Shown: positions 1-5,893, counted from the stretch's first letter. The stretch is DNA of 6,303 nt from Pseudomonadota bacterium (GCA_023392205.1 JAEVZN010000507.1:1-6303); one strand, 5' to 3'. The notes: generated by a model not told the origin, from the letters alone. Made by a program: numbers and translations.

Positions 1-13
1 GAATAATCAAGGC

Positions 14-88
14 TGGCGCTCCCTAGGGGAATCGAACCCCTGTTTCAGCCTTGAGAGGGCCGCGTCCTAACCGCTAGACGAAGGGAGC
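14..88 (-). tRNA. tRNA-Glu, anticodon CTC, with encoded CCA end
   Basis: Read on the minus strand this 75-base segment folds as a complete cloverleaf. The 7-bp acceptor stem is GCTCCCT (88-82) with AGGGAGC (24-18), followed by discriminator G (17) and a genomically encoded CCA (16-14). The T arm is GGGG-TTCGATT-CCCC and the D arm contains the GG-type loop sequence TAGCGGTTAGGA. The anticodon stem CGGCC/GGCTG closes the 7-base loop CTCTCAA, giving anticodon CTC at 55-53, which reads the GAG glutamate codon. The acceptor and loop sequences match bacterial tRNA-Glu from general knowledge. No base is out of place, so it should be functional. It lies downstream of, and on the same strand as, the M48 peptidase gene, with 122 bases between them and its own promoter candidate. 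Confidence 0.98.
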
Positions 89-96
89 GTGGCTTC

Positions 97-125
97 CAGA
101 TAGCGGCAAATCCGCCGCTGCGCAA
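97..125 (-). promoter_or_regulatory. Candidate promoter of the tRNA-Glu gene
   Basis: On the minus strand TTGCGC (125-120) and TATCTG (102-97) are separated by exactly 17 bases. The predicted start of transcription falls near position 90, two bases before the mature tRNA 5' end at 88. Each hexamer matches the sigma-70 consensus at only three of six positions, but TTG is the conserved part of alphaproteobacterial -35 boxes and the spacing is ideal. The spacer contains a 6-bp dyad (AGCGGC 102-107 with GCCGCT 114-119). This is a sequence-based inference; no transcript is known. Confidence 0.35.
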
Positions 126-157
126 CACCCGACGGCTGTCACGTTGCGCAACACCCG
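119..157. repeat. 13-bp direct repeat, period 26
   Basis: The sequence TGCGCAACACCCG occurs at 119-131 and again at 145-157, so the two copies start 26 bases apart. The second copy also completes the 10-bp palindrome GTTGCGCAAC (143-152). The first copy supplies the TTGCGC proposed as the tRNA-Glu -35 box, so the second could be a duplicated upstream element or a protein-binding site. Function is unknown and chance or local duplication is possible. Confidence 0.5.
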
Positions 158-194
158 CCATCCGTCCGGGTGCGTCCGGCACTGTCACAGTTCC

Positions 195-209
195 GCCGGC
201 GCGTCCGGC
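195..209 (-). terminator. Weak hairpin after the M48 peptidase stop codon
   Basis: GCCGG (195-199) and CCGGC (205-209) can pair around a 5-base loop, one base past the TGA stop of the M48 peptidase gene (213-211). There is no T-run on either side, so it is at best a weak or Rho-assisted end signal. An 11-base dyad, ACTGT-C-ACAGT, follows at 181-191. The call rests on position and pairing only. Confidence 0.2.
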
Positions 210-210
210 C

Positions 211-1362
211 TCACCGCCGCCCGGCGGCGCCCGGCGCCTTGTCCTTGCAGATCCCTTGCAGCGCCTGCCATTGCGCCTCGGTCAGGATCGGCGCGCCGGT
301 TGCGGTCGCGTCCGCCTCCTTCATCCGCCGGAGCCGCTCGGCGCTGAGCGGATGGCTGTCGACAATGGTCGCAAGTTTCCCGCCGCCGGTCACGCGCACC
401 AGCAATTCGCCGAGCGGGCGCGGCGAACGGCCGAGCGTCTGCATGCTGGCAATGGCAAATTCGTCCGCGCGGGTTTCCGCCTCGCGCGAATGCGACGCAT
501 TGAGAATGGAGCGCGCCGCAAACACCACCGCGCCGCTGCCGGTGATATCGCCGAACAGGAGTCCGATCAGAAAGGACGATCCGCCGGTCTGGATCATCCG
601 GCGCAACCCATCGCGGTGATGCGCGTGGCCGAGTTCATGCGCCATCACGCCGGCCACCTCATCGGCATGGCGCGAGCGTTGAAGAAGGCCGTCGAGCAGA
701 TAAAGCCGCCCGCCCGGCAGCGCGAATGCATTCGACATCTCCGACGACAGCACATGCACATGCAGCGGCCCGCGATAGCCGCCGGCCTCTACCAACTTGC
801 GCATCATGGCGTCGAGCGCGGCCTGCCCCTCGGCCCCAATGCAGATCTCGTCGCCGAGCAGCGTGCGCACCTGCCGGTCCACGGCCTCGCCCAACCGCTC
901 TTCCAGCGCCACCGGCACCAGTGGCGCCATGCGGTCGGCCAGCAGCGGAATTCCATAGAGCGTCACCAGCACGATCGAACAGGCGGCTGCCAGCGACCAG
1001 CCGACGATGCGCATGGTCTGTGTCCGGCCTTGCCCGTCCTCGAGTGCGGCACTGCGCGCGGCAATGGCGGCGGCCGCCTGAGCATCGGCGATTTCCAGCC
1101 GCGCCAGAGCGGGCGCGCTCACGCAAGCGAGCCGCAGAACTTGCGCGGAATCGGCCCGCCGCAGATCGGCGGACGGCCACACGGCCACCACCGCGCCATC
1201 CTCGACGATCTCAAGCACACCGTCTGGCGCCGGGCCTGCGATCGCGCGCAACGTCACCGGACGCTTGCGGTTTGAATGGCCGTCATAGAACACGCCTGAC
1301 CACGTCGCAGCCGCGTCCGGTGCGGTCGCCTTGTCGGCTGCGGGATCAGAAGCCGCCGACAT
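211..1362 (-). CDS. Membrane-anchored M48 family zinc metallopeptidase
   Basis: A zinc endopeptidase of the M48 (Ste24/HtpX/BepA-like) clan, 383 residues from the ATG at 1362. The zinc motif HELGH is at residues 242-246. The downstream glutamate ligand is E296 in SREAETRAD (292-300), the usual S/T-R-x-x-E-x-x-A-D form. The conserved HP...ER block is SHPLSAER (336-343). Residues 1-115 form a soluble N-terminal part containing a VFYDG...R..VTL block (about 25-38) seen in some M48 proteins (DUF7092, from memory). A single membrane span at about 119-142 follows an Arg-containing segment, so the catalytic domain is probably periplasmic. C174 and C372 in that domain could form a disulfide. An in-frame TTG at 1377 would add five residues, but the ATG is preferred. 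The start overlaps the end of the YjgN-family gene by 17 bases. M48 proteins of this kind act in envelope protein quality control; the substrate here is not known. Confidence 0.93.
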   Translation of the reverse strand: MSAASDPAADKATAPDAAATWSGVFYDGHSNRKRPVTLRAIAGPAPDGVLEIVEDGAVVAVWPSADLRRADSAQVLRLACVSAPALARLEIADAQAAAAIAARSAALEDGQGRTQTMRIVGWSLAAACSIVLVTLYGIPLLADRMAPLVPVALEERLGEAVDRQVRTLLGDEICIGAEGQAALDAMMRKLVEAGGYRGPLHVHVLSSEMSNAFALPGGRLYLLDGLLQRSRHADEVAGVMAHELGHAHHRDGLRRMIQTGGSSFLIGLLFGDITGSGAVVFAARSILNASHSREAETRADEFAIASMQTLGRSPRPLGELLVRVTGGGKLATIVDSHPLSAERLRRMKEADATATGAPILTEAQWQALQGICKDKAPGAAGRR

Positions 1363-2488
1363 CGAGACTGTCCGCAAAACCTTCGCCGAGCGCGCCCACC
1401 GCGTCGCCCTGCCCGCTCACATTGTCGGCCGCGGCAAGGTTATGGATGACGGTCGTCGCCGCAACCTTCGCCCAGACATCGCGCATCAGATAGATCCGGA
1501 TCACTGCGTTCAGCGCCACCGCCGCCATCAGATAGCCGAGGCCGAAGGCGATCAGAATTGCCGGATGCTGCACGACCGCGGCGATCTGCTGATCCATACT
1601 GCCTGACACAACGATCAGGCTCGCGCCGGCACCATAGACGGCAGCAAACCATGCACCGAGACACAGCGCCAGCACGACAAGCCAGCCGATCACCTTCCAG
1701 TAAACGCCCATCAGCGCCGCGGCGTCGAGATCGGACTCGAAGCGCACATCGCCGAAGCGCAGACCTGATATCCACCAGCGCCACTCGATGGCCTTGAAGA
1801 TCGCATACAGAAACGGCAACGGAAAAACGAACATGGCCGCAGGCCAGGCCAGCAGCCACAGCCACCAGGCACGGCGGAACAAGTCGCGTCCGGTGCCTGC
1901 GAACGATCCCTGCAGGTCGCCGTAAGATGTATATCGCATCTTGAAGCGTTCGAGCGCGGCACTGCGCCAGGGCAAGGCCAGACCGGCCGTGACGATCACC
2001 AGCAATCCCCACAGCACAGACCGCCAGGCATAATCCCATCCCGATCCGCCCATCGAGAAACGCAACCCCCGCCACACCGTGCGCGTAAGCCGATAGCGGC
2101 GCGCGCGATACATGGCGAATTGTGTGAAGACGACGAAGAACAGCACCAGCGGGATCGACGCGTAGGCCTGCAGCCGCTCGGCTTCGAGGCCGATCAGGAA
2201 ATAGGCAAGATAGACCGGCACCAGCACGGCCATCGCGACCAGAAAGCCGATCAGCAATTCCTTCGCGGTGCCGGTATATTCGGCGGAATCGCCGCCGGCC
2301 GATGTGCGCGACCACAGATGCCGGCGCATGTCGGTGGCTAGCCAGAAGCGATAGAAGCCGAGCGTGACCAGTTCGAGCAATGCGCCGCGGCTCACCAGTT
2401 TGCCGAACTCGCGCCGCTCGCCGCCAAACGACATGGCCGCCGGCGGGGATACGGCCGGAACCGAGGCGATGGGGAGCGGCTCATGCAT
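1346..2488 (-). CDS. YjgN/DUF898-family inner-membrane protein
   Basis: A 380-residue polytopic membrane protein of the DUF898 (YjgN) family, whose function is not established. Family-like features are the N-terminal FGGERREF (21-28), TLGFYRFW (42-49) and YTG (71-73) blocks and the basic ARRYRLTRTVWRGLRF segment (129-144). Hydrophobic spans lie at about 78-99, 108-128, 155-174, 207-232, 262-288 and 308-330, giving six predicted membrane passes. The rest is Trp- and Arg-rich loop, with a soluble tail of about 45 residues. The ATG at 2488 follows GGAG (2498-2495) at six bases' spacing, supporting this start. It is the first gene of a two-gene unit with the M48 peptidase, and YjgN proteins are often found beside such peptidases, which suggests a shared role in the envelope. 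Length and composition look normal, with no break. Confidence 0.9.
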   Translation of the reverse strand: MHEPLPIASVPAVSPPAAMSFGGERREFGKLVSRGALLELVTLGFYRFWLATDMRRHLWSRTSAGGDSAEYTGTAKELLIGFLVAMAVLVPVYLAYFLIGLEAERLQAYASIPLVLFFVVFTQFAMYRARRYRLTRTVWRGLRFSMGGSGWDYAWRSVLWGLLVIVTAGLALPWRSAALERFKMRYTSYGDLQGSFAGTGRDLFRRAWWLWLLAWPAAMFVFPLPFLYAIFKAIEWRWWISGLRFGDVRFESDLDAAALMGVYWKVIGWLVVLALCLGAWFAAVYGAGASLIVVSGSMDQQIAAVVQHPAILIAFGLGYLMAAVALNAVIRIYLMRDVWAKVAATTVIHNLAAADNVSGQGDAVGALGEGFADSLDVGGF

Positions 2489-2494
2489 GACGGT

Positions 2495-2511
2495 CTCCGG
2501 CGGTCTTTATA
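2495..2511 (-). promoter_or_regulatory. RBS and possible -10 box for the YjgN-family gene
   Basis: On the minus strand GGAG (2498-2495) lies six bases before the ATG at 2488, a clear Shine-Dalgarno site. TATAAA (2511-2506) matches the -10 consensus at five of six positions but would put the transcription start only about ten bases before the start codon, with no convincing -35 box at 16-18 bases. The RBS is well supported; the -10 box is tentative. Confidence 0.4.
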
Positions 2512-2539
2512 CATTGCGGAACAGAGAGCGCGCACCGCG

Positions 2540-2652
2540 CGACGCATGCACATCCTCACGGTCCCACCATGCGAGTATGCTCTTCATCAGTCGGTCCGGC
2601 CCGCGATGCGGTTCGAATTCCTTGAATGAGCATGCGTCGAGCTTGCATCGCG
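2540..2652. repeat. Interleaved inverted repeats CGACGCATGC and CGCGATGC
   Basis: Arms CGACGCATGC (2540-2549) and GCATGCGTCG (2630-2639) are perfect 10-base complements 80 bases apart. Arms CGCGATGC (2602-2609) and GCATCGCG (2645-2652) are perfect 8-base complements 35 bases apart. The four arms resemble each other (GCATC/GCATGCG core), so they could be copies of one binding site arranged in both orientations between divergent promoters. No regulator gene is adjacent, so the role is inference. Confidence 0.45.
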
Positions 2653-2873
2653 AACGGTTTACGGTCCGTCAGCCTGCACGCAGAAGGCGAAAAAACACCC
2701 GAAAAATCCGCATCGTGGGACTGCAGCGGCGTTGGAGGGGGATAAACCGGCCCTGAGACGATATGCCCCGTTGCAACCGCTTCGCAGGCCTTTTTTGGTG
2801 CATGACGTTTCTGTGGCGCGCTCTGGCCTGCCCGAAACATGAGGCGCTGGGCAGGACAGTTGCGGAGCAGTGT

Positions 2874-3323
2874 ATGTATCGCCGGGATTATCGCGATATC
2901 CTGGGCGGCGGGTTACTTGCCCTGTTGGGCATATTCGTTGTCCTGCATTCGAGTGCGAATTATCGCCTCGGCACTTTCGGGCAGATGGGGCCGGGCATGT
3001 TCCCGGTTTCGCTCGGCGTTCTGCTGGCCTTCGTAGGTCTCGTCATCTTGATCCCCGCCTTGTTCCGGCCGGGCGGCCTGCCGGTGCCGGAATGGCGTCC
3101 GGCTTTCTTCGTGCTGGCGGCCGTCGCATCCTTCGCTTTCGTGACCGCCTATCTCGGGCTGGCGCCGGCGATTTTCGTTCTCACGATCCTGTCCGTTCTG
3201 GCTGACAACAAGCTCGGCCCGCTCGGCACGGTCATCCTCGCCATCATCCTGTGCATTATCGCGATCGTGATCTTCCGCATGGGGCTCGGCATCCAGATTC
3301 CCATTTACCGGTGGCCCTTCTGA
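2874..3323 (+). CDS. tctB: Tripartite tricarboxylate transporter small membrane subunit, TctB family
   Basis: The small membrane subunit of a TTT-family secondary transporter, which takes up carboxylates such as citrate-like acids in partnership with TctA and a periplasmic TctC binding protein. The 149-residue product starts with the family-typical RRDYRDILGGGLL and carries the conserved Y-x-x-G...MGPGMFP segment (30-44) near the first membrane loop. Hydrophobic stretches lie at about 8-25, 43-64, 77-110 (probably two) and 115-136, consistent with the small multi-span fold. The start at 2874 is chosen because GGAG (2864-2867) sits six bases upstream and homologues begin here; a longer reading from 2763 is unlikely. 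It shares one base with tctA (TGATG), so the subunits are co-translated. The actual substrate cannot be told from sequence. Confidence 0.92.
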   Translation: MYRRDYRDILGGGLLALLGIFVVLHSSANYRLGTFGQMGPGMFPVSLGVLLAFVGLVILIPALFRPGGLPVPEWRPAFFVLAAVASFAFVTAYLGLAPAIFVLTILSVLADNKLGPLGTVILAIILCIIAIVIFRMGLGIQIPIYRWPF

Positions 3324-4834
3324 TGATCGGGAATCTTGCCGACAATCTTGTAATCGGACTATCGACGGCGTTCTCGCTGTCGAACCTGATGTATTGCTTC
3401 GCCGGCGTGTTTCTCGGCACGCTGATCGGCGTGCTGCCGGGCATCGGCGCGCTGGCCGCGCTGTCGCTCCTGCTGCCGGTGACATTCCATCTCGATGCCA
3501 CCTCGGCCATCGTGATGCTGGCCGGCGTGTATTACGGCTCGACCTATGGCGGCTCGACCGCCTCGATCCTGCTCAACCTGCCCGGCACGCCCTCCGCCGC
3601 CGTCGCCTGCCTCGACGGCTATCCGATGACCAAACAGGGCCGCGCCGGCGTCGCCCTGTTCATGACCACCATCGCCTCCTTCTTCGGCGGCACCATCGGC
3701 ATCATCATCATGATGCTGTTCGCGCCGGTGATCGTCGGCTTCGCCCTGCATTTCGGCCCGGCCGAATATTTCGCGATGATGGTGCTCGGCCTGATCGCCG
3801 CCTCTACGATTTCGGCCGGTGCACCGATGAAGGGCATCGCCATGGTGCTGCTGGGCGTGCTGCTCGGCATTGTCGGCGCCGATATCGAGACCGGACAATT
3901 GCGGCTCGGGTTCGGCATTACCTATCTCTATGACGGCATCAGCCTGGTTGCCATCGCCATGGGCCTGTTCGGCGTGTCCGAGGTGATTTCCAGCATCAAC
4001 CAGATCAAGCGCGGCCATGTCGACCGCAAGAGCATCACGCTCCGCTCGATGGTGCCGACCAAGGATGACGTCAAACGCTCGATCGCGCCGATGGTCCGCG
4101 GCGCCGGGATCGGCTCCTTCTTCGGCGCCCTGCCCGGCACCGGCGGCGTCATCGCCTCCTTCATGGCTTATGCGGTGGAGAAGAAAGTTGCCAAGGATCC
4201 CTCGCGCTTCGGCAAGGGGGCGATCGAGGGTCTGACCGCGCCCGAATCCGCCAACAATGCCGCCGACCAGACCGCCTTTATTCCGACCATGACGCTCGGC
4301 ATTCCCGGCAACGTGGTGATGGCGCTGATGGTCGCCGCGCTGATGATCCACGGAATCACGCCGGGTCCGCAGCTCATGACCAAGAACCCCGAATTGTTCT
4401 GGGGCCTGATCATGAGCTTCTGGATCGGCAACGTGCTGTTGCTGGTGCTGAACATTCCGCTGATCGGATTGTGGGTGCGGGTACTCGCCGTACCCTATCA
4501 CCTGCTTTATCCAGCGGTGCTGATGTTCATCTGCATCGGCGTGTACAGCATCAACAATTCGGTCTTCGACATCTACATGATGCTGTTTTTCGGCCTGATC
4601 GGCTACGGCATGCGGCTGCTGGATTTCCAGCCAGCCCCGCTGCTGCTCGGCTTCGTGCTGGGCCCGCTGATGGAAGAGAATCTGCGGCGCGCGCTGCTGA
4701 TCTCGCGCGGCGATTTCTCGGTTTTCATCACGCGTCCGATCAGCGGCGTTTTCGTCGTGCTCTCGGCCCTCATCCTGGCCTGGGCATCGTGGACAGCATT
4801 CCGTCCGCAGCAACGCAAACTCATTCCGGGCTGA
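3323..4834 (+). CDS. tctA: Tripartite tricarboxylate transporter large membrane subunit, TctA family
   Basis: The large, transport-forming subunit of the TTT system, 503 residues, close to the usual length of about 500. It shows the family signatures in order: GVLPGIG (36-42), YGGSTASILLNLPGTPSA (75-92), GALPGTGG (268-275), APESANNAA (306-314), TLGIPGN (324-330) and ITPGPQL (345-351). The paired LPG motifs and the repeated half-structure reflect the internal duplication of this family. About ten to twelve hydrophobic spans are visible, and the C-terminal MEENLRRAL block (450-458) is also typical. The ATG at 3323 overlaps the tctB stop codon (TGATG). An upstream in-frame ATG at 3251 lies inside tctB and would add 24 hydrophilic residues, so it is rejected. 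It probably uses the proton or ion gradient to move a carboxylate delivered by a TctC protein; no tctC gene is present in the window. Confidence 0.97.
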   Translation: MIGNLADNLVIGLSTAFSLSNLMYCFAGVFLGTLIGVLPGIGALAALSLLLPVTFHLDATSAIVMLAGVYYGSTYGGSTASILLNLPGTPSAAVACLDGYPMTKQGRAGVALFMTTIASFFGGTIGIIIMMLFAPVIVGFALHFGPAEYFAMMVLGLIAASTISAGAPMKGIAMVLLGVLLGIVGADIETGQLRLGFGITYLYDGISLVAIAMGLFGVSEVISSINQIKRGHVDRKSITLRSMVPTKDDVKRSIAPMVRGAGIGSFFGALPGTGGVIASFMAYAVEKKVAKDPSRFGKGAIEGLTAPESANNAADQTAFIPTMTLGIPGNVVMALMVAALMIHGITPGPQLMTKNPELFWGLIMSFWIGNVLLLVLNIPLIGLWVRVLAVPYHLLYPAVLMFICIGVYSINNSVFDIYMMLFFGLIGYGMRLLDFQPAPLLLGFVLGPLMEENLRRALLISRGDFSVFITRPISGVFVVLSALILAWASWTAFRPQQRKLIPG

Positions 4835-4848
4835 TGTGAGGCCCATGC

Positions 4849-4874
4849 GGGGGACGTGCCGGCGCGCGTCCCTC
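4849..4874. terminator. Hairpin between convergent tctA and zinc-ribbon genes
   Basis: GGGACGTGC (4851-4859) pairs with GCGCGTCCC (4864-4872) around the tetraloop CGGC, with one T-G wobble. The stem extends outward by a G-T (4850/4873) and a G-C (4849/4874) pair to 11 pairs. It begins 15 bases after the tctA stop and touches the stop codon of the minus-strand zinc-ribbon gene (4875-4873). No T-run follows on either strand, so it is a non-canonical, possibly bidirectional, termination or mRNA-protecting structure. Confidence 0.45.
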
Positions 4875-5049
4875 AGAGGTTAGTGGCGTTCTTGGACACC
4901 GGATACTCGACGCCGCATTGTTTGCACCGGAAGACGTCGGCGACTTTCGCGACCGCCGCATGTAGAACCTGCAACACCGTTTCGCCGCCGCATAGCGGAC
5001 AGGGCGGATTTGGTGGTGGAGTCCGATCGGCAGATTGCGTGTCGGTCAT
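4873..5049 (-). CDS. Small zinc-ribbon protein, 58 residues
   Basis: A short protein with two CxxC knuckles, CPLC (C17, C20) and CKQC (C42, C45), each followed by Gly. The 21-residue spacing between the pairs and the VFRCKQCGVEYP segment are typical of a single zinc-ribbon fold. The N-terminal 16 residues are polar and Pro-rich and probably unstructured. No membrane segment or enzyme motif is present, so a role in protein or nucleic-acid binding is only a guess; I do not recognise the family. The start at 5049 is chosen because AGGAG (5060-5056) lies six bases upstream, one of the best ribosome binding sites in the window. A longer in-frame reading to 5199 exists, but its extra residues look non-coding. 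It is convergent with tctA and preceded by an AT-rich region. Confidence 0.72.
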   Translation of the reverse strand: MTDTQSADRTPPPNPPCPLCGGETVLQVLHAAVAKVADVFRCKQCGVEYPVSKNATNL

Positions 5050-5107
5050 CGTCTTCTCCTCTGCTTGCTGGCAGACGTGCATCTCCCACAATTCGGATTT
5101 GCCGTTT

Positions 5108-5168
5108 GTTATTGCCGTAAATAACGCGCATGGCGGCTGCCGGTGCCGTGTCAAATTTTTGAAATTTC
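5108..5168 (-). promoter_or_regulatory. AT-rich upstream region with -35-like box and dyads for the zinc-ribbon gene
   Basis: This is the least GC-rich stretch of the window. On the minus strand TTGACA (5154-5149) is a perfect -35 hexamer, but no good -10 hexamer stands 16-18 bases downstream. GTTATT (5108-5113) and AATAAC (5120-5125) form a 6-base dyad with a 6-base spacer just beyond, an operator-like arrangement. GAAATTTC (5161-5168) is a perfect 8-base palindrome immediately upstream of the -35-like box. The position, 60-120 bases before the zinc-ribbon start, suits a regulated promoter. All of this is inference from sequence. Confidence 0.3.
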
Positions 5169-5245
5169 TCGTAATGATCAGGAACCGGGCAGGCCGCATC
5201 GGCCGGATTGGGGATTCAGCCGATCTTCAAGCGCCTCACGGCAAA

Positions 5246-5269
5246 GCTGCAGGCGCACTGCGCCGCAGC
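5246..5269 (-). terminator. Hairpin terminator candidate after the single-span membrane protein gene
   Basis: GCTGC (5246-5250) pairs with GCAGC (5265-5269) and GGCGC (5252-5256) with GCGCC (5260-5264), giving a 10-bp GC-rich stem with one bulged A (5251) and the 3-base loop ACT. It lies seven bases beyond the stop codon (5279-5277) of the minus-strand gene and is followed on that strand by TTTGCC. The T-run is only three bases, so it is a weak intrinsic or Rho-assisted terminator. Confidence 0.5.
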
Positions 5270-5276
5270 AATCGCA

Positions 5277-5630
5277 CTAACGCTCCTCGACGAAGCGCAG
5301 CCGCCCGGTTTCCGCGAGTGTACGCACGTCGTAAGTGCGAATCTCCGTGACGCCGCCGACATCGACGCTGACGATCACGCGGTCGCCCGCCACATGCGTC
5401 GCAATCACCCGCGCGCCTTTTGGCAAGGCGGACACCACATCCACCTTTGCCGGGACGCTGCCTTCCATGGTGGACAGGCGATAGCCGATCATCACCAGCA
5501 CCACCGAGATGCCGAGCAGCGTGGCCACGCCGGACAGCATCGACATGCGGCGCGCCTTGTTGACCACGGCCTGCGCAGCCGGATCGAGCGGCTTGCCGTC
5601 GGGGTCTTTGAGCGGTTCTTGGCTGGACAT
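5277..5630 (-). CDS. Small single-span membrane protein, DUF6476-like
   Basis: A 117-residue protein of unknown function. Residues 1-28 are polar (MSSQEPLKDPDGKPLDP...) and contain the basic KARR that would stay in the cytoplasm. Residues 31-50 form one membrane span. The remainder (about 55-117) is a small, probably periplasmic domain rich in beta-type segments, with LPKGARVIATHVAGDRVIVS and a final ETGRLRF block. This plan resembles short alphaproteobacterial proteins annotated as DUF6476, often found next to an RluA-family gene; that assignment is from memory. The ATG at 5630 is preferred because the upstream in-frame extension to 5870 is Arg/Cys-rich and looks non-coding, although no strong ribosome binding site precedes the ATG. 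It is divergent from the pseudouridine synthase gene and followed by a hairpin. Confidence 0.75.
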   Translation of the reverse strand: MSSQEPLKDPDGKPLDPAAQAVVNKARRMSMLSGVATLLGISVVLVMIGYRLSTMEGSVPAKVDVVSALPKGARVIATHVAGDRVIVSVDVGGVTEIRTYDVRTLAETGRLRFVEER

Positions 5631-5893
5631 GTCGAAAGGGCTCGCTTGCGTGTGTGGACGTATCGCACAGCCCTCGCGCGTACAAGCCATGCGACGATTG
5701 GAAAGCGCTTTGCCGATGCGGGTTATGGAGTGGCGCAGCGAACCGTTATGCATCCCAATCACGCCGCAGCATCGCATCTGCGAGCGGCGGCGCCGCCGCC
5801 ACCAGAGTGTCGATTGCCGTTTCTGAAACCGAAGGCACTCCGCGCGCGCGCCAAGGCCTCCGTCCGCCACAAAAGCGCGTTAGCTGGTCGCCC
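5631..5893. other. Divergent intergenic region with palindromes
   Basis: This 263-base gap lies between the membrane-protein gene (minus) and the pseudouridine synthase gene (plus) and must hold both promoters. Two perfect palindromes are present: AAAGCGCTTT (5702-5711), which in its GAAAGCGCTTTG context resembles LacI-family operators, and the 16-base GCGGCGGCGCCGCCGC (5784-5799). No consensus promoter could be placed with confidence and no small gene with a ribosome binding site was found. Confidence 0.4.

Larger units (their letters stand above)
2489..2873. other. Divergent intergenic region with two interleaved inverted repeats
   Basis: This 385-base gap separates the divergently transcribed YjgN-family and tctB genes and holds no convincing gene. 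The in-frame ATG at 2763 upstream of tctB would add a Cys/Arg-rich 37-residue extension unlike TctB. Two inverted repeats stand out. CGACGCATGC (2540-2549) pairs with GCATGCGTCG (2630-2639), with 10-base arms. CGCGATGC (2602-2609) pairs with GCATCGCG (2645-2652), with 8-base arms. An 8-base palindrome, GTTGCAAC, lies at 2770-2777 and a T6 run at 2792-2797. GGAGGGGG near 2734 has no start codon at a usable distance. The promoters of both flanking operons should lie here, but none can be assigned firmly. Confidence 0.5.

Noticed and set aside
256..1275. 339-residue open frame on the plus strand opposite the M48 peptidase gene
   Set aside because: Antisense to the gene containing intact HELGH and ligand motifs; the product is Arg/His-rich with no recognisable domain.
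2610..2621. GGTTCGAATTCC resembling a tRNA T arm, as in a tRNA remnant or attachment site
   Set aside because: The flanking bases do not form a 5-bp T stem and no acceptor or anticodon arm is found around it.
2763..2873. Longer TctB start giving 37 extra residues
   Set aside because: The extra residues do not resemble TctB, and GGAG stands six bases before the ATG at 2874 where homologues begin.
3359..4846. 495-residue open frame on the minus strand opposite tctA
   Set aside because: It is the antisense shadow of a confidently identified TctA gene; its His/Asp/Gln-rich, low-complexity product follows from GC-biased codons read backwards.
5050..5199. Longer start for the zinc-ribbon gene (108 residues)
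   Set aside because: The extension covers the AT-rich, dyad-containing region and looks non-coding, while the ATG at 5049 has an excellent ribosome binding site.
5631..5870. Longer start for the single-span membrane protein (197 residues)
   Set aside because: The extension is Arg/Cys-rich, spans a GC-only palindrome and would fill most of a divergent promoter region.
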